Shown: positions 6,632-13,126 of the stretch, one piece after another
How the letters are laid out: each line of letters starts with the position of its first letter
Position numbering within the stretch: position 1 is the first letter of the stretch
Origin: JASMHC01 sp042092935
Lineage (GTDB): Bacteria; Pseudomonadota; Alphaproteobacteria; Rhodobacterales; Rhodobacteraceae
Reading direction: 5' to 3'
DNA: 13,126 nucleotides
Assembly (NCBI GenBank): GCA_042092935.1
Contig: JBELFK010000080.1
Span: forward strand, 1-13,126
The notes under the pieces: generated by a model
The model's database searches: none
Told to the model about the DNA's origin: nothing
What the model saw: the letters and a program-made list of their open reading frames with translations, nothing else
Made by a program: the position numbers and the translations under genes

Positions 6632-7582
6632 TTATTCGGCTGGGATCGCCGGAAGCTCAGGCAATTGTATGCCTTTGGCCAACAAATCTTCGAGGCGCTT
6701 TTTAAACAACGGACGGTTTGCGCGCCTGACAACAGAGCGACAGAACAATGCTGTTAGGCGATCACGTTCGGCCGATTCGAGGCGACGCAGCATATTGCGC
6801 AGATATGGTAGGTATCGGCGTCGGATTCTGAAGGCGCGGTAAAAGACATCTTCATCCAACACGCCTTCACCGGCTTCACGGATCATCTCGGGAAGGATCG
6901 CCATTTGCAGCAAGTGCTTTTCGAGGTGATAGCCAAGGTGGCGCATCCGCAGTTTTGTCACGTTGGGCTTGGTAAACAATGCCGCATGCATGGAATCTTG
7001 CATAACCTCGGGGTCGAAAAAGATATAGGCGGTGTCAGCCGCGTCGATCATATCGGGGGCATATCCATACCGGTGGCTGAAATCCACTTTGCGCATATGC
7101 TTGTATCGGGCATCCCAATTCGCAACGCGTGCATCCAAAGTTGCTTGGGGGCGGAGTGCGACGACCTTGGCACCGGGAGAGGCGACCGAGAACGCAGCAG
7201 CGGCATAGCCACAAGAGCCCTCTCCGTAGAAAACGACGTTGTCGAAATCCTCAAAAAAGCCATCGTCGACCAAGCGGTCGAAATAACCGATGACGCGCGG
7301 ATCGCGGAACCACGTGTCGCCTTCGCTGAATAGCGTAAGCGCGGACCACCCGTGATCGCCGACCAAATGGTAGGCCATGGGGCGGGCATCTGGGCGCGAC
7401 AAAACCGTGTCGATATTTTCAAATGTGACGATGAGGGTCTTGCCTTCGTCAAAAAACGCCACGGAATGCCTGTCGCCCAAGGGTTCGAAATAGCCCGTCT
7501 CCTCGGACAAATTTTCGATGGTTTCGAACCATTTTTCTTTTTCCAGATCCGCAAGATTATCGCGAAAAGCGTCATTCGACAT
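6632..7582 (-). CDS. Conserved Rhodobacterales protein, predicted alpha/beta-hydrolase-like fold
   Basis: I recognise this 316-residue protein as a type conserved in Rhodobacterales, in databases often called hypothetical or, doubtfully, phosphoadenosine phosphosulfate reductase; no reductase motif is visible. Residues 115-150 look like a nucleophile elbow and following strand of an alpha/beta hydrolase: VVFYGEGSCGYAAAAFS, then GAKVVALRPQATLD. Related elbows read YGSSMGGY; in the same register the serine position is Gly here, with Ser123 one place later, so activity is uncertain. RYGYAPDMID (171-180) and MHAALF (198-203) are likely core segments; the C terminus (about 245-300) is helical and Arg-rich. 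There is no signal peptide. ATG 7582 has AGGGAA upstream. It lies downstream of the glycosyltransferase cluster and before pyrC; a role in glycan modification is only a guess. Confidence 0.7.
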   Translation of the reverse strand: MSNDAFRDNLADLEKEKWFETIENLSEETGYFEPLGDRHSVAFFDEGKTLIVTFENIDTVLSRPDARPMAYHLVGDHGWSALTLFSEGDTWFRDPRVIGYFDRLVDDGFFEDFDNVVFYGEGSCGYAAAAFSVASPGAKVVALRPQATLDARVANWDARYKHMRKVDFSHRYGYAPDMIDAADTAYIFFDPEVMQDSMHAALFTKPNVTKLRMRHLGYHLEKHLLQMAILPEMIREAGEGVLDEDVFYRAFRIRRRYLPYLRNMLRRLESAERDRLTALFCRSVVRRANRPLFKKRLEDLLAKGIQLPELPAIPAE

Positions 7583-7661
7583 TACTCAAGTTCCCTAACA
7601 AAGATACAAATCACACACTCATTCTGATCTCTGGATAGTTAAGAAATCGGGCAGAAATGCG

Positions 7662-7683
7662 CTCAAAGCAGGGGGCTTTTGAG
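7662..7683. repeat. Hairpin between the glycosyltransferase cluster and the next gene
   Basis: CTCAAAGC (7662-7669) pairs with GCTTTTGAG (7675-7683) with one bulged base and a 5-base loop. It lies 17 bases past the stop of the last glycosyltransferase gene, where a terminator or processing site would be expected, but neither strand has a U-tract after the stem, so intrinsic termination is doubtful. The rest of the 117-base gap is AT-richer than the genes and may hold a promoter for the 316-codon gene; no clear -35/-10 pair was found. Confidence 0.35.
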
Positions 7684-7699
7684 ATAAGTTTTCGGTGAT

Positions 7700-8743
7700 T
7701 TAGGGTTGACGCAGGGTTAATTCACGCATCCGATGGGCTCGGATGATCTCAGCTTTTTCCCTTGAAATTGAATGGCTTGGAGGTGTCAGAAGCAGGCGTC
7801 CAAATAAGGCGCGGTTGCTCTCGTCTAGCATCAATTCCTGGAACCGATTGTGCCGCCACTCGACGGCCTTATTGTGTGAAACCTTGATCGCGGGATCGTC
7901 CATAAGGTCTTCAAGAATAGCGCGACGCGCAGGGAACATCCGTTGAATCGTAGTGTCCTCGGCCTGGCAAAAGTTGCGTTCGACCCAGTAATCCATACCC
8001 AATTTGTCAGCATCATGGACGGCGCGGCCCCGATCAGATTTGACAATGTAGCTTTCCATTGCCCCCAATGGGTAATGGTTAAGCTGCACAAGCCCGTAGT
8101 TGTCTTGTCCAAAGTCCGAGAATATCCGTTTGATGCGAAATTGGGCGCCCAAGGCGCGCCCACTGCCGTCAAACCAACGGATATCTGCACCCTCTTTTGG
8201 CTGTCTTGGCCGATGGACGCCAAGTTTCGCGTAGTTTTCGGCGTTGCGATAAATCGTTTTGAACATTGACGCCCGCCACGGCCAGTGAAGTTCAACTGGA
8301 GCCGCTTTTGTGAACGCCTCGGTCACTGGTACGTCGCGGTATTCAATCTGGCCATTATTGCCGAACAACCGCCATGTCAGCGTGATCGCATCGGCGTCGG
8401 GAAGCGCGTCGAGCAAGGCCGGGAGTGTATGATCGCCAACGTGGACGTTGACGAACTCATCCACGTCGAGCGGCAGTATCCAGTCGGCGGATTTCACCAG
8501 AGGATGTTTCTCGGCTGATTTGAGGGCCGTAAACTGAATGCCGCGTTTGTCGTAGGGGCCGTTGTTTCGAATGTGGGTCAACCAGCCGACTTTGGCCAGA
8601 TGGTCCAACATCTTGTCGGTGCCATCCTGACAATTATTCGAAAACACCAGAAAATCGGTGACGCCGACCGCGCGATGATGGGCCAACCATTCAAGTAGAA
8701 ACGCAGCTTCGTTTCGCACGGTGAGAACGGCGAGGATGCGCAT
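7700..8743 (-). CDS. GT-A-fold glycosyltransferase, family 2-type (paralogue 3)
   Basis: A 347-residue cytosolic glycosyltransferase of the kind starting with a NEAxFLLEW motif (Pfam Glyco_tranf_2_4-like). In order: LTVRNEAAFLLEWLAHH (7-23, nucleotide-sugar entry strand), FSNNCQDGTDKMLD (34-47), the acidic DVDEF (93-97) expected to hold the metal, ITLTWRLFGNNG (120-131) and LNHYPLGAMESYIVKSDRGR (221-240). There is no membrane segment or signal peptide. The ATG (8743) directly follows the TAG of the fusion gene with no spacer. It is closer to the C-terminal half of that fusion (shared TWRLFG-x-NG and YW segments) than to the first glycosyltransferase of the cluster. Donor and acceptor cannot be told from sequence; surface polysaccharide is likely. 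Confidence 0.85.
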   Translation of the reverse strand: MRILAVLTVRNEAAFLLEWLAHHRAVGVTDFLVFSNNCQDGTDKMLDHLAKVGWLTHIRNNGPYDKRGIQFTALKSAEKHPLVKSADWILPLDVDEFVNVHVGDHTLPALLDALPDADAITLTWRLFGNNGQIEYRDVPVTEAFTKAAPVELHWPWRASMFKTIYRNAENYAKLGVHRPRQPKEGADIRWFDGSGRALGAQFRIKRIFSDFGQDNYGLVQLNHYPLGAMESYIVKSDRGRAVHDADKLGMDYWVERNFCQAEDTTIQRMFPARRAILEDLMDDPAIKVSHNKAVEWRHNRFQELMLDESNRALFGRLLLTPPSHSISREKAEIIRAHRMRELTLRQP

Positions 8744-11098
8744 CTAGCTGTCCATATCCAAGGCGAGCGCATAGGCGACGCGTTCAGTTTCGGTCAGCTT
8801 CAGCGTCATGGCTTGTTGGTACAGATCCTCAAACTCGTCCATCTGGTGCAACTCATCCGCTTTTTTGCGATGCCAATCGCGCCCGTAATCCTGCCACTTC
8901 TGAAGCTCGGCATCCGCCATTAGCCGGTCATATTCCCGTTGCAGACGGGGAATGTTGCGCTTGATCGAAACGTCCTTGTTGTCGGACCAATCCATGCGAA
9001 TCCAATAGTTTATCCCGATTGACCTGTCTACGTGCAGCGCCCGCCCGCGCTGCCGCTTCACGAGATAGCTCTCGGCCGAGCGCAGTGCATAGTGGTTCAG
9101 TTGGATCAGATCATATCCGATGGATTTTGTCGAACTCCGCCAGCCTTTGTCGATCGCCTCACGGGTCATGTCGCGGCCTGAACCGTTGATCCATTTGACC
9201 TGCTCGCGAAAACCCTCGTCCAGCTTATTTGGGCGATGGCATGAGATTTTCTCATAGGCACCGAGGTTTTTAAACATCGTCTTAAAGCCCCAAACAGTAT
9301 GGGGTTTGGGGCAGAACTTCGGGGCGGCATGGTCAAACTGGTCGATCACAAAGTCATTGTTGAGTTGGGTCACACCATTGTGCCCAAACAATCGCCATGT
9401 CATTGCGACGTTGGTGACATCGGGAAAACGCTCTAAAAACTCGGGCAGGGTGCCATTGCCCATGCGGATGTTCATGAATTCGTCCACGTCGATATGGATG
9501 ACCCACTCGGCGTTCTTAATCACATCCTCTTTCAGGGCCTGGTTCAATGCATATTGCTGAGGCGAATTGCCTTTCCAATTGTCGTTGTTTCGATGCTGAA
9601 GTACGCCCATCTCTTGCAAACGATCGAGGATTTCGCTTGTGCCGTCGCTACAGTCGTTTGTGTAAATCAGAAAATTGTCGACGCCGATGGCCCGGTGATA
9701 GGCGACCCACTCGACAATATAGGGTGCCTCGTTCTTCATGCAGCCGACAACGACATTGCCCGAGTTGTTGGCGGGAAGGTTGCGATAGGCAGCAATTTCA
9801 TAGGGTGGTTTCTCGACGGATTCATCGTCGTTGCCGATGTTGTTGTGCGGCTTGAAACTGCTGGTCTTTAGCATTTGAAAGTTTTTCTTGGCCAGATCGG
9901 GCATGATTTCGCGTGCATTGGCAGTCAGCCCATCATCTTCGGCGGTATCGGATTTTGTCTTGTCAACGCTTTCAAGATCGCGGGCTTTTTCCTGTTCTTC
10001 TTCGGTAGCGCGATTGATGCGGCGCATGAATGACAGCAAGTATTGGGTCGCCCGATAACCAAACTTTGGATCGTCTTCCTTCCAGTCCTCGGCGGCCAAG
10101 GGTGGCGTCATCGCCGTATCGGTCACCGCGGGGTATTTCTCGATGAGCCCTGCATTTTGGTCCGCAAAGGTGGCCGAGATTTGTGACAGAGCGCCCGCGT
10201 CAAGTGGTTCACCCTCGATCGCGACATCTTTAACCAAATTGTTCCAGAGTTTGCGCGGGATGATTTTTCCGAGTTTGGTCAACTTAACCAACTCAACATT
10301 CAAAAGACGCGCCCGTGTCAGGGACGCCGCAGAAAGAGGTTCGCGATTGCGAGAAGGGATTGCCTTGCCGAAGACGCCCTCGATATCAAAGGCTTCCGCG
10401 ATTTCATCCGTCAAGGACGCCGAGTTGAACAGAGCCTCATCATAGCTGCGAAGCTCAACACAGTCCTTGCCAAAAACGGATTCCCAGTTTCGCACCAGTG
10501 CGGCATAGTCCAGCCAAAACGCGGGGGCCTGAATTTCGGCGAACTGGGCGTTTGCTGGGTTGATTTCAGGTGCAAGCGCCAAGGCGTCAGCCCACCAGTT
10601 TTCGCTTTCGGCCAACCCGAACTCGGTCGCAAGCGACGCGGTTCGCCCCAACTGAACCTGGTGCGCATAATGCCGCGCGAGTACCTTTGATTGTTCTTCA
10701 ACATGCGCGACAATGCGAATATCGGATGAGTGGCGTGTCAGAAAATCTTTGATCCGCTCAAGCTCGGAGCGTCGATGAATTGAACTGCCAAGTTGCGAGG
10801 CCGACAGGATCAACGTGTGCGGCGCATGACGTGCAATTTCGTTTGATAGCTCTTGCGTGATTTTATCGCGCAACAATGTCTGCTTTTCAGCCGTGATAAA
10901 GCCACGATTAAACCGAAGAACATCGACATGATCCGTATCCGTCATTGCCATGAACAACCGCGTGTGGTTCTTGGCGCCCAGAGACTTTGGGAACAGGATT
11001 CCGTGCCCAATCAAGTTTTCGCGCTTGTCGTCCAGCGTTTCCTGAATGCGATCCGCACCCATGCTGTCGGGTCCAATGTGCAGGAAAATCCGCATCAT
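8744..11098 (-). CDS. Fusion of a degenerate sulfotransferase-like domain and a GT-A glycosyltransferase domain
   Basis: A 784-residue two-domain protein. Residues 1 to about 330 resemble bacterial sulfotransferases: RIFLHIG at the start, GILFPKSLGAKNHTRLF, and a DYAALVRNWESVFG segment. Where active members have a P-loop such as GxxKTGSTSIQ, this one has GPDSMGADRIQ (9-19), losing the Lys and Thr/Ser. The 3'-phosphate motif (LREQ...SRY) is HVEEQSKVLARHY (132-144), losing the Arg and Ser. A charged linker (about 366-391) leads to a glycosyltransferase domain from about 447: VGCMKNEAPYIVEW, TNDCSDGTSEILDR, DVDEF (537-541), MTWRLFGHNG and LNHYALRSAESYLVK. The ATG at 11098 overlaps the sulfotransferase stop (ATGATG around TGA); an immediate second ATG is possible. 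The stop abuts the next ATG. Confidence 0.8.
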   Translation of the reverse strand: MMRIFLHIGPDSMGADRIQETLDDKRENLIGHGILFPKSLGAKNHTRLFMAMTDTDHVDVLRFNRGFITAEKQTLLRDKITQELSNEIARHAPHTLILSASQLGSSIHRRSELERIKDFLTRHSSDIRIVAHVEEQSKVLARHYAHQVQLGRTASLATEFGLAESENWWADALALAPEINPANAQFAEIQAPAFWLDYAALVRNWESVFGKDCVELRSYDEALFNSASLTDEIAEAFDIEGVFGKAIPSRNREPLSAASLTRARLLNVELVKLTKLGKIIPRKLWNNLVKDVAIEGEPLDAGALSQISATFADQNAGLIEKYPAVTDTAMTPPLAAEDWKEDDPKFGYRATQYLLSFMRRINRATEEEQEKARDLESVDKTKSDTAEDDGLTANAREIMPDLAKKNFQMLKTSSFKPHNNIGNDDESVEKPPYEIAAYRNLPANNSGNVVVGCMKNEAPYIVEWVAYHRAIGVDNFLIYTNDCSDGTSEILDRLQEMGVLQHRNNDNWKGNSPQQYALNQALKEDVIKNAEWVIHIDVDEFMNIRMGNGTLPEFLERFPDVTNVAMTWRLFGHNGVTQLNNDFVIDQFDHAAPKFCPKPHTVWGFKTMFKNLGAYEKISCHRPNKLDEGFREQVKWINGSGRDMTREAIDKGWRSSTKSIGYDLIQLNHYALRSAESYLVKRQRGRALHVDRSIGINYWIRMDWSDNKDVSIKRNIPRLQREYDRLMADAELQKWQDYGRDWHRKKADELHQMDEFEDLYQQAMTLKLTETERVAYALALDMDS

Positions 11099-11733
11099 TC
11101 GGCCTCTTGCGCCGAACGGCGGGTGTTTTCGTTTGCTTTGCCCCACCACGGCAGATCGATGCCCAAAAAGGCACCTATTTTGCCCTTCGCGTCTTCGTCC
11201 TTGATGTCGTATTCAAGAAAATTCGCATCGCCATCGAAAACGCGTCGGCAGAAACTATAGTGCCCCTCGATCCAGCGAATGCGATCCTCGTTCGTCCCGC
11301 CGTATCCCTCAGGCATGCCCGGAATGGCGCTGTTGGGCAGGCGAAAACTCCCGAGGTTTGACCATCGCCCCATACTGTCAGACAGAGACGCGGCGTCGCG
11401 GTGGGTCAGGATGAATTTTGCGTTGGGGTGGTTCTTGCGGATCGCATCGAGCAACCCCCAATCCGTTTGGGGCCAAAGGTTTAGCCCGTTTCGCACGATG
11501 TCGATTTCGGTGAACGCATCAAACCCGGGCATCCGCGCAAGCGGGTCGCCGTCTTCAAAATAGCCTTCATACATCAGCTTCCCGACGAACCGACGGGCAA
11601 GCGTGTCGTCTGGGGTTTGCCCTTTTCGGATGCGCCAATCAGCCACCTTCAGACCGGCGCGGGCAAGTGCCTCGCCCAAAGTCGTTGTGCCGGACTTTGG
11701 AAGCCCGAGGTTTATGACTTTAAGCCCGCTCAT
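11095..11733 (-). CDS. P-loop sulfotransferase family protein
   Basis: A 212-residue protein with a complete PAPS 5'-phosphosulfate loop, NLGLPKSGTTTL (8-19; Lys13 and Thr16-Thr17 as contacts), and a 3'-phosphate segment FILTHRDAASLSDS (107-120; Arg112 with nearby serines). This is the sulfotransferase fold that moves sulfate from PAPS to sugars, lipids or other hydroxyls. There is no signal or membrane segment, so it should act in the cytosol on precursors. Its start overlaps the stop of the upstream glycosyltransferase (ATGA) and its stop overlaps the start of the fusion gene, which ties its role to glycan assembly. It is at the short end for the family, with a compact C-terminal helical part. 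The acceptor is unknown. Confidence 0.85.
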   Translation of the reverse strand: MSGLKVINLGLPKSGTTTLGEALARAGLKVADWRIRKGQTPDDTLARRFVGKLMYEGYFEDGDPLARMPGFDAFTEIDIVRNGLNLWPQTDWGLLDAIRKNHPNAKFILTHRDAASLSDSMGRWSNLGSFRLPNSAIPGMPEGYGGTNEDRIRWIEGHYSFCRRVFDGDANFLEYDIKDEDAKGKIGAFLGIDLPWWGKANENTRRSAQEAE

Positions 11734-12761
11734 TCGGCGGCCTCAAGCATGGCGATCAGCTCAAGCTCTTTGGGGGGCAGCGTTGGCAGAGATGCCAGAC
11801 GTTTCGCCAAAGCGGCATAATCGGGGTCGCGCATCAACCGGTCACGGGTGGCTTTATGGGCGGCAACAGACTCGGAATGAAGGCGGCCAATTTCGGCGTC
11901 AGATTTCATATCGTCCAACGCGGCGTTCAAGTCGTCCAAGTAGCGGTGGATCGAGCGATCCTCCCAGCTTTGATCGTTGCGTTCACGCCAATAGGTGTCG
12001 TCAAAGCTGCGGTTTTCGCGGTTCACGTCGCCGCGGTCGTTTTTTACAAGATAGCTGTCAAGCGACCTGAGTGCGTAATGGTTCAACGTCGCAAAATCGC
12101 GACCTCCAGCCGTCGGAAACTTTCGGATGCGGCGCTTGTTTTCAGCCATCTTGAACTTAAACGGCACGTCACGCCCCGATCCGTCGGTCCAATCTGGTCG
12201 GCGGTTCTTGGACAGGATTGACCGAAAGAAGGGTCGGTGCGCGCCGTAGTAGTGAAGCGGAAAATCCTTGCGAATAAGGGTTTTCACCTCTTGCGCGGTT
12301 TCGTCGTTCCAGATGTCGGGATTGTGGGTCAGATTGAATTGTTCGATCACGGGGCCGTCTTGAAACGTTTCTATGCCGCCATTGGCCATGAACTGAAAGG
12401 TCACGCTGATTGCATGTGGATCGCCGCAGGCCTTGATAAGCGCAGGGATCGTGTGATCGCCGACATGAATGTTCAGAAATTCATCAACATCGGCGACCCA
12501 AACCCAATCTGCATCCCGCACAATATCTTGTTGGGCGGCGTTCTTCAGTGCCTCCATCTGATAGTTTCGCCCCTGAGCCGGATTGGGCAAATGCACGACA
12601 CCGCCGCGTTGCGCCAAAGCATCCAGAAGCGCATCGGTTCCGTCGGTGCAATCATTTGAATAGAAAAGAAAATCCGTGACACCAAGCAGACGGTTAAAGG
12701 CAATCCATTCCAGCAGAAATGGGCCTTCGTTTTTAACGCAAGTGACTGCGGTTATACGCAT
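11730..12761 (-). CDS. GT-A-fold glycosyltransferase, family 2-type (paralogue 1)
   Basis: A 343-residue protein, first gene of the coupled cluster. Motifs in order are VTCVKNEGPFLLEW (6-19), YSNDCTDGTDALLD (34-47), VADVDEFLNIHVGDHTIP (89-106, with the DVDEF metal site), TDGSGRDVPFKFKM (192-205) and LNHYALRSLDSYLVKNDRG (226-244). Where the two paralogues have TWRLFG-x-NG this one has TFQFMANGG, so its acceptor side has diverged. ATG 12761 is chosen because MRITAV aligns with the paralogue start MRILAV; an ATG 21 codons upstream would add unrelated residues. GGTGG lies five bases upstream. The C-terminal 60 residues are helical and charged. The stop overlaps the sulfotransferase start. Donor and acceptor are unknown. 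Confidence 0.85.
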   Translation of the reverse strand: MRITAVTCVKNEGPFLLEWIAFNRLLGVTDFLFYSNDCTDGTDALLDALAQRGGVVHLPNPAQGRNYQMEALKNAAQQDIVRDADWVWVADVDEFLNIHVGDHTIPALIKACGDPHAISVTFQFMANGGIETFQDGPVIEQFNLTHNPDIWNDETAQEVKTLIRKDFPLHYYGAHRPFFRSILSKNRRPDWTDGSGRDVPFKFKMAENKRRIRKFPTAGGRDFATLNHYALRSLDSYLVKNDRGDVNRENRSFDDTYWRERNDQSWEDRSIHRYLDDLNAALDDMKSDAEIGRLHSESVAAHKATRDRLMRDPDYAALAKRLASLPTLPPKELELIAMLEAAE

Positions 12762-12849
12762 GGTGCCACCATCTGGCGGAACTGCCCCATCGGGATACCT
12801 ACTAACTGCTCGTACCACGCCCATTCATGTGGCGTTTGTTGTTGAGCCG

Positions 12850-12878
12850 ACAATGCCACGCAGGCGATTCGTGGTCAA
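12850..12878 (-). promoter_or_regulatory. Candidate promoter for the glycosyltransferase/sulfotransferase cluster
   Basis: On the minus strand, TTGACC (12878-12873, five of six) and CATTGT (12855-12850, three of six) are 17 bases apart, in the 144-base gap between the dehydrogenase stop and the first glycosyltransferase ATG. The -10 box is weak. Read-through from the upstream dehydrogenase gene is the alternative. Confidence 0.25.
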
Positions 12879-12905
12879 TGATAGGCCGCGCGGGTTTCCT
12901 GACGA

Positions 12906-13126
12906 TTAAACGCGCTCCAACGACGGCGGGATCAAGACGAAGTTGCCGATATGGGCTTTCTCCATAAACTCCGCTTGTGCCTGCGCAATGGCCTCTAGCG
13001 GAAATGTTTTGGCAAGCAGAGGGCGAATTTCGCCAGATTCGATGTATGAAATCAGATTTGGAAAGACAGGTTCGTCCCATGCTGTGCAGCCGATAAGACG
13101 GATGTCCTTAAGGTACATATCGCGCA
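12906..13126 (-). CDS. Zinc-type alcohol dehydrogenase / quinone oxidoreductase family protein (C-terminal fragment)
   Basis: The last 73 codons or so of a medium-chain dehydrogenase/reductase gene whose 5' part is outside the window; the frame stays open to the edge. The fragment reads RDMYLKDIRLIGCTAWDEPVF, then LISYIESGEIRPLLAKTFPLEAIAQAQAEF and ends HIGNFVLIPP. The block GEIRPLLAKTFPLEAIAQAQAEF, followed by a glycine-containing V-L strand, is the standard C terminus of this superfamily, where the coenzyme domain returns to the catalytic domain. Nothing here shows the substrate or whether zinc is bound. It shares the strand of the glycosyltransferase cluster but is separated by 144 bases, so operon membership is uncertain. 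Confidence 0.8.
   Translation of the reverse strand, partial: RDMYLKDIRLIGCTAWDEPVFPNLISYIESGEIRPLLAKTFPLEAIAQAQAEFMEKAHIGNFVLIPPSLERV

Noticed and set aside
1..13126. CRISPR arrays, tRNA or rRNA genes, transposases, phage or toxin-antitoxin genes
   Set aside because: No repeat-spacer pattern, no tRNA-like cloverleaf and no such protein motifs were seen on either strand.

Overview
The window looks like the chromosome of an alphaproteobacterium, most likely of the Rhodobacterales (Roseobacter group). The evidence is the protein sequences themselves (alanine racemase, MlaE permease, DnaB, an E. coli-type PyrC, and a 316-residue protein typical of that order) and a short intergenic repeat I associate with Rhodobacterales. 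I could not run a search, so the lineage is inferred. There are no tRNA or rRNA genes, insertion sequences, phage genes or CRISPR arrays. A run of 100 N (1140-1239) is an assembly gap inside alr.

Layout. (1) 1-1722, minus strand: alr, mlaE and the first codons of an mlaF-like ATPase, each joined to the next by an ATGA stop/start overlap. (2) 1817-3063, plus strand: cobS and a small histidine phosphatase (probably CobC, alpha-ribazole phosphatase) overlapping at GTGA; they handle the last steps of cobalamin nucleotide-loop assembly. (3) 3094-6578, minus strand: pyrC, pyrE and dnaB in transcription order, covering pyrimidine synthesis and the replicative helicase. The dnaB upstream region holds a perfect DnaA box lying on a candidate -35 element. 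pyrC has an 8-bp inverted repeat four bases before its start codon. (4) 6632-12761, minus strand: an accessory glycan-type cluster. In transcription order it is a GT-A glycosyltransferase, a P-loop sulfotransferase, a 784-residue fusion of a degenerate sulfotransferase-like domain with a glycosyltransferase domain, a third glycosyltransferase, then after a hairpin-containing gap a predicted alpha/beta-hydrolase-like protein. (5) 12906-13126, minus strand: the C-terminal end of a medium-chain dehydrogenase/quinone oxidoreductase-type gene that runs off the window.

The first four genes of region 4 are overlapping or abutting, so they are very likely one transcription unit making or decorating one product, perhaps a sulfated surface glycan. 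That product is inference. The most unusual points are the fusion protein, whose sulfotransferase-like half has lost both recognisable PAPS-contact motifs while the next-door sulfotransferase keeps them, and the DnaA boxes placed in the dnaB promoter.
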